Assembly: GCA_023231475.1 (NCBI GenBank)
Contig: JALJEE010001133.1
Location: 1 to 33,153 of the forward strand
Origin: Seison nebaliae
Taxonomy: Eukaryota; Rotifera; Pararotatoria; Seisonacea; Seisonidae
Length of the DNA: 33,153 nucleotides
Direction of reading: 5' to 3'
Below, piece after piece: positions 20,166 through 30,796 of this stretch. Under the pieces are notes generated by a model. It saw only the letters and a program-made list of their open reading frames with translations, searched no databases and was not told the DNA's origin. Positions within the stretch are counted from its first letter, which is position 1. Every line of letters starts with the position of its first letter. The position numbers were made by a program, and so were the translations under genes.

Positions 20166-20468
20166 TTACTTTGGATAATGGTTCTTATGTGAGTGGTACA
20201 TGGCAAGGAAAGAGAAAAGATAATCCTTCGATATTCTGGAACGGTGCTGGTCCAAATTTCAAAGTGACGAAAGGTAATTTAGAAGGTTAGGTCTTATGGA
20301 AAGTTTCGAATCGGTATAGAAGTTTAACAAGTGAGTGAAGAAAAGACTGAGGTATATTATGTTGACAGAGATAAACGGGTGCAATTAAACGTAAAACAAA
20401 CTACTCTTGAGCGATTCAGAAATGAACCCTATGATTCTGAAAAAGAGCTTGTTCTAATGATCGAATAG
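20166..20468 (+). CDS. Candidate further 3' exons of transporter copy 2, or a small separate/relic gene
   Basis: Two coding-looking blocks, 20166-20273 and 20332-20468, can be joined by a 58-bp GT...AG intron (20274-20331, phase 1). They give DNGSYVSGTWQGKRKDNPSI...FKVTK, then VSEEKTEVYYVDRDKR...KELVLMIE and a TAG stop. A donor at 20127 in the preceding exon and the acceptor before 20166 would link them to the His-rich exon through a 39-bp intron, short but in phase. That would replace the stop at 20129-20131 and give a copy 2 protein of 1610 residues. The G-x-Y-x-x-G-x-W pattern faintly recalls a MORN repeat, not enough to name it. If the introns are not real, the blocks would be a decayed gene fragment. 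Confidence 0.4.
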
Positions 20469-20788
20469 TTATTTGGATACAAGTGTGTGTTCGTTTGGTA
20501 ATTGATTTTTTACAAAAGCTTAATGTTAGTCCAATTTAATTTGATTCTAACATTCTAAATATTATTTATCTAATATCTAAATAAGATCAAAAAAGAAATG
20601 AGTTTAACGAATCGGATTCTTTATTATAAATTTTATGATTTTTAAAAGATAATAAATTTATTAAAAGACAGACAATATCAAACATTTTATATTGTTTGAA
20701 TGAAAAGAAAGTGAATTTCTTAACAATAAAATAAGTTATTAATAAACCAAACTTTTCATCTGATATCTTAATAACTACTCAAATAAAT
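20469..20788. other. Intergenic, upstream region of transporter copy 3
   Basis: AT-rich spacer of 320 bp holding the promoter of copy 3. No strong TATA box is seen; TTTATATTG near 20684-20692 is a weak candidate. Confidence 0.4.
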
Positions 20789-23700
20789 ATGAAGTATCAA
20801 GTTCTCCAGCCATTGATTGATCGGCTAACAATAAGATTATACAACCCGTCCAGTTATGAACCGAAATGTTTCCATATTGCCGATGCCATACTTTTTGCAT
20901 TTAATTGTTTATCTGGTTCCACATTAATGGCCATCATTAGTGTTTTGGTGGCTAAGGTGGCTGGACCAGCATCTTTTATTGGAGTTTCAATAGCAACGGT
21001 TCATGCCTTAATGAATGCCAGTTGCTTATCTGAAATGACAAGTTGTATGAGAAGAGGTGGTTCTTCTTACACAATCGCCTACTCTGTGTTGGGCGAATTT
21101 GCTGGATTTCTTGTTGGATGGTGTATGTTTATTTCTCTTATTGGTTTAAGTGCAGTTACAGCTCAATGCATGTCATGGACAATTGATGCTCTGATCAACG
21201 GAAGATATCAAGCATGGGGAAGGTCAACGATGAGCATGTGGACATTATCTGCAAAGAACTTACACCCACCATTGGCTATATTTCCCGATATTTTAGCTGG
21301 TTTATTCATCTTCTGCATCTTTGTTACTTTATATAGGACGAATGTTGGATGGAGTATTATTAACGGCATTCTCTCTATAGCTAATACAGTATTCTTATTC
21401 GCTTTAATTACCGTGGGAATAGCTATGGCTGATTATAATAATATATCTTTACATGGTGGTTTGACTCCGTTAGGTTTCTCATCAGTATTTGAAGCAAGCA
21501 TCATTTCATCCTATCTCTATGTTGGAATGGATTTTATGCCGTTAATACATAACCAAATGTATAATAATGCACGAGATACACCACGAGCAATGATGTATTC
21601 TGTATCTATAATGGGATTGTTCAATATCATATTAACATTTATGGTACCGATGATAGCACCGTGGTATCTACTTAATGTCCATGCCGCGTACCCTTCAGCT
21701 GTACAACTTTCTCATAAGGGCGATTGGGTTCAATTTATAGTTAATTTGTCTCCACTATTTGGGTTGGCGGCGGCATTACCAGCTTTAATGTATTCACAAG
21801 CCAAATTGGCGCATATGATGGCTTATGATGGAGTTCTCTCCCAAATGCTTTATCATATTGATTTAGAGAGTCATATACCAACAAATGCAGTATTTTTTAC
21901 TTCTGTCTTTACATGGTTTTTGGCTGTTTTTTTCGATGTTCAACAATGCATTGGTTTTATCAACATTTCTTCTTATATCGGTTATACAATTGTATGTGTG
22001 TGTCTTATATTAACGCGACTACAATCATGTGATACGGGTAGATTCTGTAAATGTACAAAAGTTGATAAAGCAGAAAAAAAAAGACTAAAAAAAGAAAGAA
22101 AAGATAGAAAAAAACGGGAAGCACAAGAAAAGAAACTAACAAACGAAGATGAAAAAAAAAAGCAAGAGAATTACGAGATACGACAACATCATTCAACCAA
22201 TGAAAAAAAAAGTATAACAAACAAATCATCAAATGCAAGAGACAGTGATTTTGCAGAACCGTTATTATCGTTTAAACATGTGAGGTCTGTTAAACCCACA
22301 TTAAATTCATTTGACGATATTGAAAGATCTATAAACAATATATCAACTGATAATAATAAAAATTATAATAATCTGAGAAGAAATGATGATTTGTTATTGA
22401 ACAGTGATTTGAATAGCTCAACGAGTGAAAGTTGGAAAGTTTTGACTTATAATAAAAAACGTATAAAAAATAAGAAAAAGAACGTTTTTCGTCATTATAG
22501 GAGAAAGAATAAGTCGAAAAATAATAATAATAACAATAATAATAATAATATCAGTAGTCAGTTTGATGAATCAATAAGAATTGAAAATATATCCGACTTT
22601 GATTTAATCAGTGATTTTAGATCCGAATCCATGGTGCTTAAGAAAAGTTATAGTTTCGCAAATGATCTTTCACCAAAACATAAACAAAATACTTTATCTC
22701 TGATCGATTTGTCATCTAAACCTGCACATATACAAAATAATATACCTGTTGGAAATAACTTTCAATCTTTTAATGATTACCATCGCTTAGATCATGCCAA
22801 CTCAAATAACAACAACAATAAAGAGAAAAAATTGTGGAACCAAAGTGATAAATCTAACAAAAGATCCAATTTAGTACAATCACGGTTGTCGGATAATCAA
22901 TCGAGAAATAAAAATAGATTTAATAATATCAATATGAATCAATTTTGGAATAAAGGTGAAAAAAAATCAAATACTTCCAAATCTTCCGGGTCTTCAGCAG
23001 GTTCTTCTAATTCAGATGCTTCGCTTATGGATGAATGTTATTTCGGTCCGAGAATAGAACATGAACCTGGATGTCCATATAATACCTTCGGTAGATATAA
23101 AATTTTATGGTTTATTCTCATCTACATTGCCCTGTTATTTTTTCTTCTATCTCAAACCACATATTTCAAGAGACAATATGATTCAACCAGTATGGTCTAT
23201 ACTATTTCATCAACCTTCTTAATGTTACTCTTACTGACATTCATATCGTTATTTACTTCCAGATATCGTTTCTTATGCCCGGAAGACAAAGATGACAAGT
23301 TTTGGAAACTGTTTCGTGTGAGACTTGTTCCTGTTATTCCATTTGTTGCAATCACTCTCAATATAGTTTTCTTAGCCAATTTAACGGCAAGAGATTGGAT
23401 CGGTTTTGTATCGGTAATATGTGCCGGATTCGTAGTATATTTCACGTTTAGCATAAGATCAAGTCGCTTAGTTAACAACGAAAAGAGGGGTGCCAATGAA
23501 CCATTAGTTCGATATCACGCAAACAAAACGTGTCTTGATGAATTACCTTCATTTGTTTCTCGATTAATGGACCATTATGGTTGCGAACCCATGCCAGAAC
23601 CGAAGAACAATAATAATGCTAACAATATTAATAATAATGTTAATAATAATAAAGGTTTTCAAGAAATGTCAGATTATACGAATTCAACTATCTTTGACAA

Positions 23701-24495
23701 AATGATCATACCAAGTAAAAGAATAAAGAAATTGAAAGAAATTGAACCACGGAAAAGAAAACATAACGAGGAACATTTTAAAAAATTGAATATATCGAAC
23801 AACCGGAAGTATATCACAACTGCACATAGAAGAAAATTGAAGAAACGAGATAATGAAAGAAAATTATTCGGCTTTTCTTCTTCAACCTTAAGTCTTATGG
23901 ATAAAATCTTGTTAGAAAAGACCAAATCTCCCGATCATTTAATGTCTGCGATTCCTCCAGTATCCTTCATCACAAATAACGATAAAAACTTTCGTCAACA
24001 ACAAGAACAAGAAAGTATGGATCCCTTAGTAAACAATTTATCCATAAATGAATCTGATATAACACTTGTTGATCGACTTATAACTGAGAATCCAAAAGCT
24101 TTTTTGGAATATCATAAATTGCTAAATAAAAGCGTTAAAGTGGAGGAAGATAATGATTGTACCATTTCTTCTTCAAATAGTATAATTGAATTAAGGAAGG
24201 ATGTCGAAAAAATTAGGGAAGATAGTAAGAAGAAAAAAGAAGAGAAGATGAGAGAAAATCCAGAAATTTTACCTTTTATCGGAAATTCTTCCCATTTCAA
24301 AGTGATCGAAAGTAAAATCGATTGTTATTTTTAATCTTCCACATTTAATCAATATATTCTTTCCGTATAGTTGAAGGAGAAAGCGAAACCATGAAATTGC
24401 AATTGAATACAATTGAACCAAATAAGGATAATAACCAATCGGTTGTTAAGGAAAGGAACAATAAAAAGAAAAATTTAGTTTTAATCGTGAAATAA
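20789..24495 (+). CDS. CAT-like (SLC7-type) APC-superfamily transporter with large loop, copy 3
   Basis: Main exon 20789-24311, a proposed 59-bp intron (24312-24370, phase 1) and a 3' exon 24371-24495, giving 1215 residues; unspliced, the frame stops at 24334 (1181 residues). The permease core (about 30-418) includes FNCLSGSTLMAIISVLVAKV, RRGGSSYTIAYSVLGE, YVGMDFMPLIHNQM and MMAYDGVLSQ. The loop of about 350 residues is Lys-rich, then Asn-rich, with poly-Asn near residue 575. It ends in SDASLMDECY...GCPYNTFGRYKI. The last four membrane segments (about 769-893) include VRLVPVIPFVAITLNIVFL. The tail repeats the short motif STLSLMDKILLE and SDITLVDRLI. This is the most compact of the three paralogs. 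The intron matches copy 2 in position, phase and length. The gene converges on HSP110 with 184 bp between stops. Confidence 0.88.
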
Positions 24496-24570
24496 TTTAT
24501 CCAATTTTTTTAATAGAAGGAGATAAACTTAATAAAAAATTTATGTTCTTCCCTTAAAAAGAACTTAAAA

Positions 24571-24600
24571 AATAAATATTCAATAAAAAATATTTTATTG
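24571..24600. terminator. Bidirectional poly(A) region between transporter copy 3 (+) and HSP110 (-)
   Basis: AATAAA occurs on the plus strand at 24571-24576 and 24582-24587, and on the minus strand at 24599-24594. The second plus-strand and the minus-strand signals are the two arms of an inverted repeat, CAATAAAA (24581-24588) and TTTTATTG (24593-24600), so one 20-bp palindrome can serve both convergent genes. Confidence 0.55.
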
Positions 24601-24678
24601 AATAAGATGAATAATAATCGAATAATTCCTAATCTTTATATAAAAAACATTTGTTTCAACATTAAATCATATTTTATC

Positions 24679-27422
24679 TTAGTCAACATCCATTTCATTA
24701 TTTTGAGGTGAAGGTACCGAATTGTTATTTTCTTGTTGTACCTCATCGTCATTGTTCGTTTTTTCCGTTGTCGGTTTGTCAGTCGGAGTTGGTGGAGGAG
24801 GAGGATCAGTTGGTTTAGCTTGATTCATAATCTTCCACGCTTTCTTCTCCAAATCCTGTTTGAAAAAAATCAAATTTACTTTTACTATAATATTATCTAA
24901 AAATTTAACATGTCTTTCATTTTTACACATACTACTCGATACTTTGGAATCGATATACGGTGGAGTTCGTTTTCTTTCATCAACGATATTCCAAAACCAT
25001 TTTTCTTTTTCGCTTAACATCGCCCGAACTTTGTTCAAATCTTCTTGTGAAATATGGTCATATTGGGGTTCCTTACTTTCAGCTTGTTGTACAGCTTTGT
25101 GTAACAACTGTATCGATTTTCCAAATTGTTCGCAGGCTGGTATCCAATGTTGTCCCTCTAAATATCGTTGGCGTATAGGTTCACCGAATTTCTATAAAAT
25201 CATTTTCAACAACTAATTTCACAAATGTCATAAGAAAAATCAAACTTTCATTTTATTCAATTCTTCAAGATATTTCCCTTTAGATGCTTGTTCACTCTCT
25301 TCTGAATACAACCATTCTTCAGTTAAATTCAACAAGTTTCTAAATTGTTCCTTGTCATTCGGATGGACATATTTCTCGAATGTACTGCTAATTTTATCTC
25401 TCATTTCATAGACATATTCCTCCATCGAGTTTCGTGCTTCAGCTCTTTCTCTTATCGATTTCATTAACATCATCAATTGTAACTAGAAAGAGAAAAGTTA
25501 AAAATTAAAGTTTAAGATAAAATAATAACGAAATCTTCTTTCATTTTATTCATATCAATCGGACTATAACCAAACACTTGAGAATCGACACGCAAATCAT
25601 AAAGTTTCGATTTTATTTTGGCAGTTTTCTGTATGGGAATGTTTCGCACATTCTTATCATCACTCTTCTTTTCTTCTTTTTCGTTGGCACCTTCCTTTAC
25701 ATCTTTTACAATAGTTGTGTCTTCATATCGAACAGTTGCCGTTGCACCTTTTAATACGAGTAAACCATTTCCATCTAATCGAACTTTTACTTTAATTTTG
25801 GGTCGTTCATTAGACACCGGTTTGATGTCATCAAGTTTCTTCATCGAATCATCCAGAGAATGTACAATGAATCGACCAATAACCGGATTTGGAAAGGGAA
25901 TATCATTCGGATAAGTATATCGAGCTTCCAACAAACAGTTCTCATTTCGAAAGAAAGACAACATTCGAGTTGTAGGATAATTGCTATTCTCTGGAATTAT
26001 TTCAACATCTGAATCCTCTCCAGCTTCCGCTTTCCATGAAATGGTAATTGGAAACATTTGATTATCTTCAATTTTGAAATCACGAACTTTGAAATTTGGA
26101 GAGAGTATGGCGCATTGAATAGCACAACCTCGAGCAACAGCCTCATCAGCATTTAATGTTGTTGAAATATCTTTTTGGAAGATTTGTTTTATAACTTTCT
26201 TTACCATCGGAATTCTTGAAGAACCGCCTACCATCACAACTGAATCAACTTTATCTATATCAATTTTTGCGTTTCTCATACAATCTCGAGCGATCATATC
26301 CATTCTTTGAACGACATCTGAACATAATTCTTCGAATATTTCTCGATTAATCATCGTCGTCACATCCATATCATTAATTAGACATTCAATATTTACAGGA
26401 ATATTTTGTGAATTAGCACTCATCAACTTTTTTATTCGTTCACACTCATTCATTAACCGTTGTCTCGCTTTACTTGTCGAATATGCATCAACTTTATATT
26501 TCTTCTGAAATTCATTTCGTAAATAATCCCCAAGTTTCCTATCAAAATGATAGCCACCCAAATTGTTATCGAAAGAAGTCGATAAAATATTCAATTTACC
26601 AGCGAAAAAATTTACGCAACAGATTTGTGTTGATAAATAACCACAATCCACAAATACAACGACTCGTCCATTTGTCGAAGATGATGATGGATTTTGAGGT
26701 GGTGACATCGATGTGGCTGCGGCAGCTGCAGCAACTGATTCATCTGTATTACTTCCATTACCTTCCATATTGTCCGCTGTTGATTTCTCATCCTTCTTAT
26801 CCTCCTTTGTTGTCTCTTTCGTCTCCTTATCGTTAGTGGTAGTTGTGGGATGTTCGGGTGGGAGATCCGTTCGATATAAACCATAAGACAATGCCACAGC
26901 TGCTGTATCATTCATGATACGTAATGGAGTTAAACCACAAATTTCAGCCGCTACTCGAATACAACGCCGTTCGACATCAGTAAAGAAGCATGGTACCGAA
27001 ATGACACAATCATTCACTGGAATTTTAAGATGAACTTCGGCGATACTCTTCAACTTTCCCAATAATAAAGCAGCTAATTCTTCCGATTGATAAAATTTCT
27101 TATCACCATGATCGAATTGAACTAAAATGTTGTTATTCTTCCCTTCAACAACCCGATATGGAACCATGTTTCTTGTTTCTTGAACGAACGGATCGTTGAA
27201 TGATCTTCCAAATAATCGTTTTAGCATCGTTACCGTATTTTTCCCATTAGACACCATTTGTTGCTTAGCATCAACGCCAACAGCATAACCTTCTCTTAAC
27301 ATCGATAATACGGAAGGTGTCATTCTTTTCGAATATTCATTATCGATCGTCTCTATTCCTCCTCTCTTAGCAACAGCTACAATGCACGAATGTGAACCAA
27401 AATCAAATCCAACGACAGACAT
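24679..27422 (-). CDS. HSPA4: HSP110-family heat shock protein (HSPA4/Hsc70Cb type nucleotide exchange factor)
   Basis: Minus-strand exons are 27422-25530, 25482-25246, 25191-24943 and 24855-24679. The introns are 47, 54 and 87 bp, all phase 0, giving 851 residues (human HSPA4 about 840). The actin-like ATPase domain starts MSVVGFDFGSHSCIVAVAKRGG and shows CVISVPCFFTDVERR, LRIMNDTAAVALSYG, NIECLINDMDV and VGGSSRIPMVKK. The beta domain follows, and the helical C-terminal lid has SMEEYVYEMRDKISS, EEWLYSE and the family ending NNEMDVD. Unusual is a Thr/Lys/Ser/Ala-rich insertion of about 58 residues at roughly 190-250, between SYGLYRTDLP and RVVVFVDCGY, where other family members have about 5-8 residues. 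Known family role: nucleotide exchange for cytosolic HSP70 and holding of unfolded clients. The third intron is a multiple of three without a stop, so its retention would only add 29 residues. A heat-shock-element array lies about 200 bp upstream. Confidence 0.95.
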
Positions 27423-27619
27423 CTTAAGAAAAGAAATCGTTTACAATTAAAGTTCTTGAACTATACGATTGAAATGACGAGAGAAATACTAAATCGATCA
27501 ACAAAAAGATCAATATCTGTATTACAATCAGTTAGGAAAAATAGAAATATGATTTCCAAGTATAGAAAGACGATTAATTGAAGTATATTATATTCGAAAG
27601 TTTAGAAAAATAGAAAAGA

Positions 27620-27652
27620 TTCTAGAAAAATCGAGAGGTTTCTAGAAATTTC
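27620..27652 (-). promoter_or_regulatory. Heat shock element array (HSF binding) upstream of HSP110
   Basis: Seven alternating 5-bp units lie in one register: TTC 27620, GAA 27625, ATC 27630, GAG 27635, TTC 27640, GAA 27645, TTC 27650. Five are perfect and two have one mismatch. The last three form a perfect core, TTCTAGAAATTTC. The site lies about 200-230 bp from the HSP110 start codon, a usual place for HSF-responsive elements. Confidence 0.75.
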
Positions 27653-29107
27653 CTTCTCAATAAATTTATATCCTTTATAATAAATTGTGAAGGAAAATAT
27701 TAATAATCAACAAAAAAAAATTCTTGCAGGAAATTTAGAATATTATTATGAGCCAAGTTAGATCTACAATTTTTTTTCGAAATATATCTTAAACTTAAGC
27801 TCATTCTTTTTCGAATAATTGAATTTATGTTTGTATTACTTGGTCGATTATAACATTCACAACATCTGTTTCCTATATAATTATAAATAACATACTGTCT
27901 ATGATTCTATTGAAGAAATGATGGCAATCAAATTGACACGTAAAAATCACATTTTCTGTCTATTTTCGTTAATATCCAACATCATTAATAATAATTAATA
28001 TACAGATTCCTGTATGCAATATACATACATCTATCATTGGAGAAAATCCGTACATCGATATTTTAAAAAAGTTATACATGTATGATTTTACTATTGAATA
28101 TTCTACATTGCCACTATTGAATCAATGAGAAATTCACATCATATGAGAGTGAAATCTTTCACAAGTATCTTCATTAAATAAAATTACTTTGCACATACGT
28201 AATAACGAACAATAGCTTAAAACGAAGAACACGTGAGAACAAAGGTATCGTCCAATTTTTATGGATTAGTGTGTTCTCTAAATTCGAAGGGAGAAAAGTA
28301 AACTCATCATCTGATTTATGGAAAATTGTAGCTTAAAGTCTTTTTAAAAATGGTATTGATATTAAAATATTATTATTGCTGGTTGGTTTCAAATCAGCTG
28401 TTAGTATAATGAAATAATTAAATATTTTTGACAAATAATCGAAAAAACTATTTCTTCTATTATTAGAATACAAAAGTTGAATGATCTTTGAATAATAAAT
28501 TTTTCTAAATTTTGTCTTACATTTGTTCATAAAGCATAATTAATATAGAAAATCTCTATTTTATAAAAATGGATTCAGGATTAGGTACCCTGCTGAGTGC
28601 TGAAAGATGTGTACAGACAATGCAAAAAAATATAGTTTTCTGTTACCAAATCCTTTTCGAAAAATGCTCAATAATTACGCAATTATTGGACACTTAAAAA
28701 AAAAATTTTATGTTCTGTTTTTGATACTTTTTGATGCCGAAACCGAGAGATTCGATTCTTTTACTGACATTAATTGTGAGATTCGAAAATAGAGAGAAAT
28801 TAAGTTTGTTAATTAATCGATTATTTAAGACCGAATTTTACATTGAATAAATAATTTAAATCTGAAATAAAACATTAATATTGTTGTACTATTCATAATA
28901 AAACTTCTCTACTTTGTTACTTTTATTTTAAAACTATAAAAATATATTCAATAAAACTATATAAAAGATTGGTTAGATTCATTTTTGAATTAGAATATTT
29001 TAAGACTATAAAACATTTGTTAGAAGAATTAAGTTTATTGAAATTTCCAATTAAAGTGGTGCAAAAGAGTTCAAACAGTTCTTGCTAGAACTTTTGAGAT
29101 ATAAAAT

Positions 29108-29113
29108 TTTATT
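29108..29113 (-). terminator. Poly(A) signal of the PAN/Cys-rich gene
   Basis: TTTATT on the plus strand (AATAAA on the minus strand) lies 43 bp beyond the stop of the gene ending at 29156. Confidence 0.5.
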
Positions 29114-29155
29114 TTTTGTTATTAAATTGTTTTTTCTGCGATTCAAATATGGCCT

Positions 29156-30582
29156 TCATTTATAATCAGTATATTCTTCACAATCACAACTTTCGACTTC
29201 GCCACAGTCCTGTTTCTTTGTATACATTACAGAAGGTTTTCGACAAGGCACATATTTCAAATTCTTGCCACCGAGAAATTTGCATTTTGTTGGTGAAGTA
29301 GAGTATTGAAATGCCAAACATTTAGGAATATCCCGACAAATATATTCACATTCAGTCTTACTACAACCAACGCATTCTGGGCACAATGGAGGTTTGCATC
29401 CTTCTTCCTTTGTCAAGATTTTGCATGATGGTGCAGGACATAACAATTTTTGAACTACGTAGCTTACTTTGCACTTCTTAGGACATTTACACACCTCCGG
29501 TTCACAGGGAGAACAAATTGCCTGAGGTATAGGATCACATTTGGGTTCTTTGCATTTCATCTTAAATGTTTTCGTACATGGATAACAACGTTCTTTAAAT
29601 TTAGGGGGACACTTAGGTGGCATACATGGTGGGCATAAAGTTGTTATACAATCATCGCATGAGACTTTCTCGCAATTAAATGGCTTACATGTTGGACACG
29701 CCTTGCAACAACTCTTACAACATCGTCCACCAAAAGGTGAATCTATTTCCTGTGGACTATCTCCTGAAAAAGTGCATTTACAATAAATTTTTTATAATTA
29801 GTTCTATATAAATAACTCTTTTCAATTAATTGACATGCGGCTTTCTTATACGTGTTATAGTTCTTCAATTTTGTTAAAGCAGCATCTGCTACATTGTTAA
29901 GTAGTTCACATTTGACATATCCATTGTTTTTCTCATGGAATGTAATTCCACGACAGTTCTTTTAAATGGATATATTGACATGAATTGAAATATTAAAATT
30001 TTTAAACTCTTTCATTATTGCAAACAAGTTGGCAAGTGGATAACGGTAGATTTATACCATTCAATGTTTTATCCACATATGATCGATGTTTACTACGAGT
30101 ATCAATATCACGAATGTATTTGCAGGTCCGTTTGCGCATTGGAAATGCGTTTCGACACTTACGTTTTACATAAATATTATTATTTGGCCTATATGCAATT
30201 TCGCTCGATCGGACTGATTTATAGAAACGACATTGTCTCGTATTTAGATTAAATTCTACATTGCTACACTGTGGCGATGATGCACAGTATTGCTTACAAT
30301 CCGTTAAGGGCATGTTGTTCAATTGCTGGTGGAATAAAAAATTTAATTGAAATCTGTTTAAAATAGAACTTTTATAATCGATCGTTTACCTTTGTATGAA
30401 GTGAGCATGTCCGTTCGATATCGAAGTCGAATTTCGCGATTGACAATACTGGCGAATTGAAAACAATTACTTGTGTAATCGATACTTCGTTTATGTTCCT
30501 GCATTGCTGAAATACAACTGACGAAGAATAATATCAAGTAGGGAATGCATATGAATTGGCACCACCAAGAAAACATTGTCAT
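29156..30582 (-). CDS. Secreted multi-PAN/Apple-domain protein with Cys-rich region
   Basis: Minus-strand exons are 30582-30370, 30325-30008, 29958-29817 and 29763-29156. The introns are 44, 49 and 53 bp with matching phases (0, 0, 1), giving 426 residues. The N-terminus MTMFSWWCQFICIPYLILFF is a signal peptide. PAN domain 1 includes LTDCKQYCASSPQCSNVEF and ends NIYVKRKC. PAN domain 2 spans the next exon junction (LSTCQLVCNNERNCRGITFH). A Cys/Pro-rich segment follows (CCKSCCKACPTC, CPPCMPPKCPPK), then a third shorter PAN-like unit (KTECEYICRDIPKCLAF), with an acidic end. PAN/Apple folds bind proteins or glycans outside the cell; Cys/Pro-rich stretches occur in matrix or cuticle proteins. The spliced frame rebuilds the PAN cysteine spacing across two introns, which supports the model. 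I cannot name an orthologue. The first ATG (30582) is used; one two codons later would serve equally. Confidence 0.8.
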
Positions 30583-30728
30583 TTCAATTTTTCAGTTATT
30601 AGCAAAAAAATTTCCTTTCTTAACTTCCTAAAAAACTTCCTTTTTTTATAGAAATTATCGAGCGCAATTTTATTTAATTGTTGCTCTTTTACTGTTGAAT
30701 TAAATACGTTGGTCTAATTATTTATAAA

Positions 30729-30734
30729 TTTATT
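30729..30734 (-). terminator. Poly(A) signal of the short PAN-like gene
   Basis: TTTATT on the plus strand (AATAAA on the minus strand) lies 63 bp beyond the proposed stop at 30797. Confidence 0.45.
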
Positions 30735-30796
30735 TTAAACATTTCGTTCAATGACAATTTTTGAAATTTATAGAAAAACATACAAAATATTGTCCG

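Larger units (their letters stand above)
27423..29155. other. Long intergenic stretch upstream of HSP110
   Basis: 1.7 kb of AT-rich DNA. The first 240 bp hold the HSP110 upstream region with heat shock elements; the last 50 bp hold the poly(A) signal of the PAN gene. Frames at 28333-28530 and 28607-28792 are short, AT-driven and show nothing recognisable, so I do not call them. Confidence 0.5.

Noticed and set aside
7085-24495. Assignment of the trio to SLC12 or Na/K/Cl cotransporters because of the large size
   Set aside because: The motifs MA.DG.L, the RGGS[ST]YTI stretch and the LVP..P...ITLN block are those of SLC7/CAT with AA_permease_C. Size comes only from disordered insertions.
28333-28792. 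Two short frames in the gap upstream of HSP110
   Set aside because: AT-driven, no motifs, no splice partners, no conserved composition.
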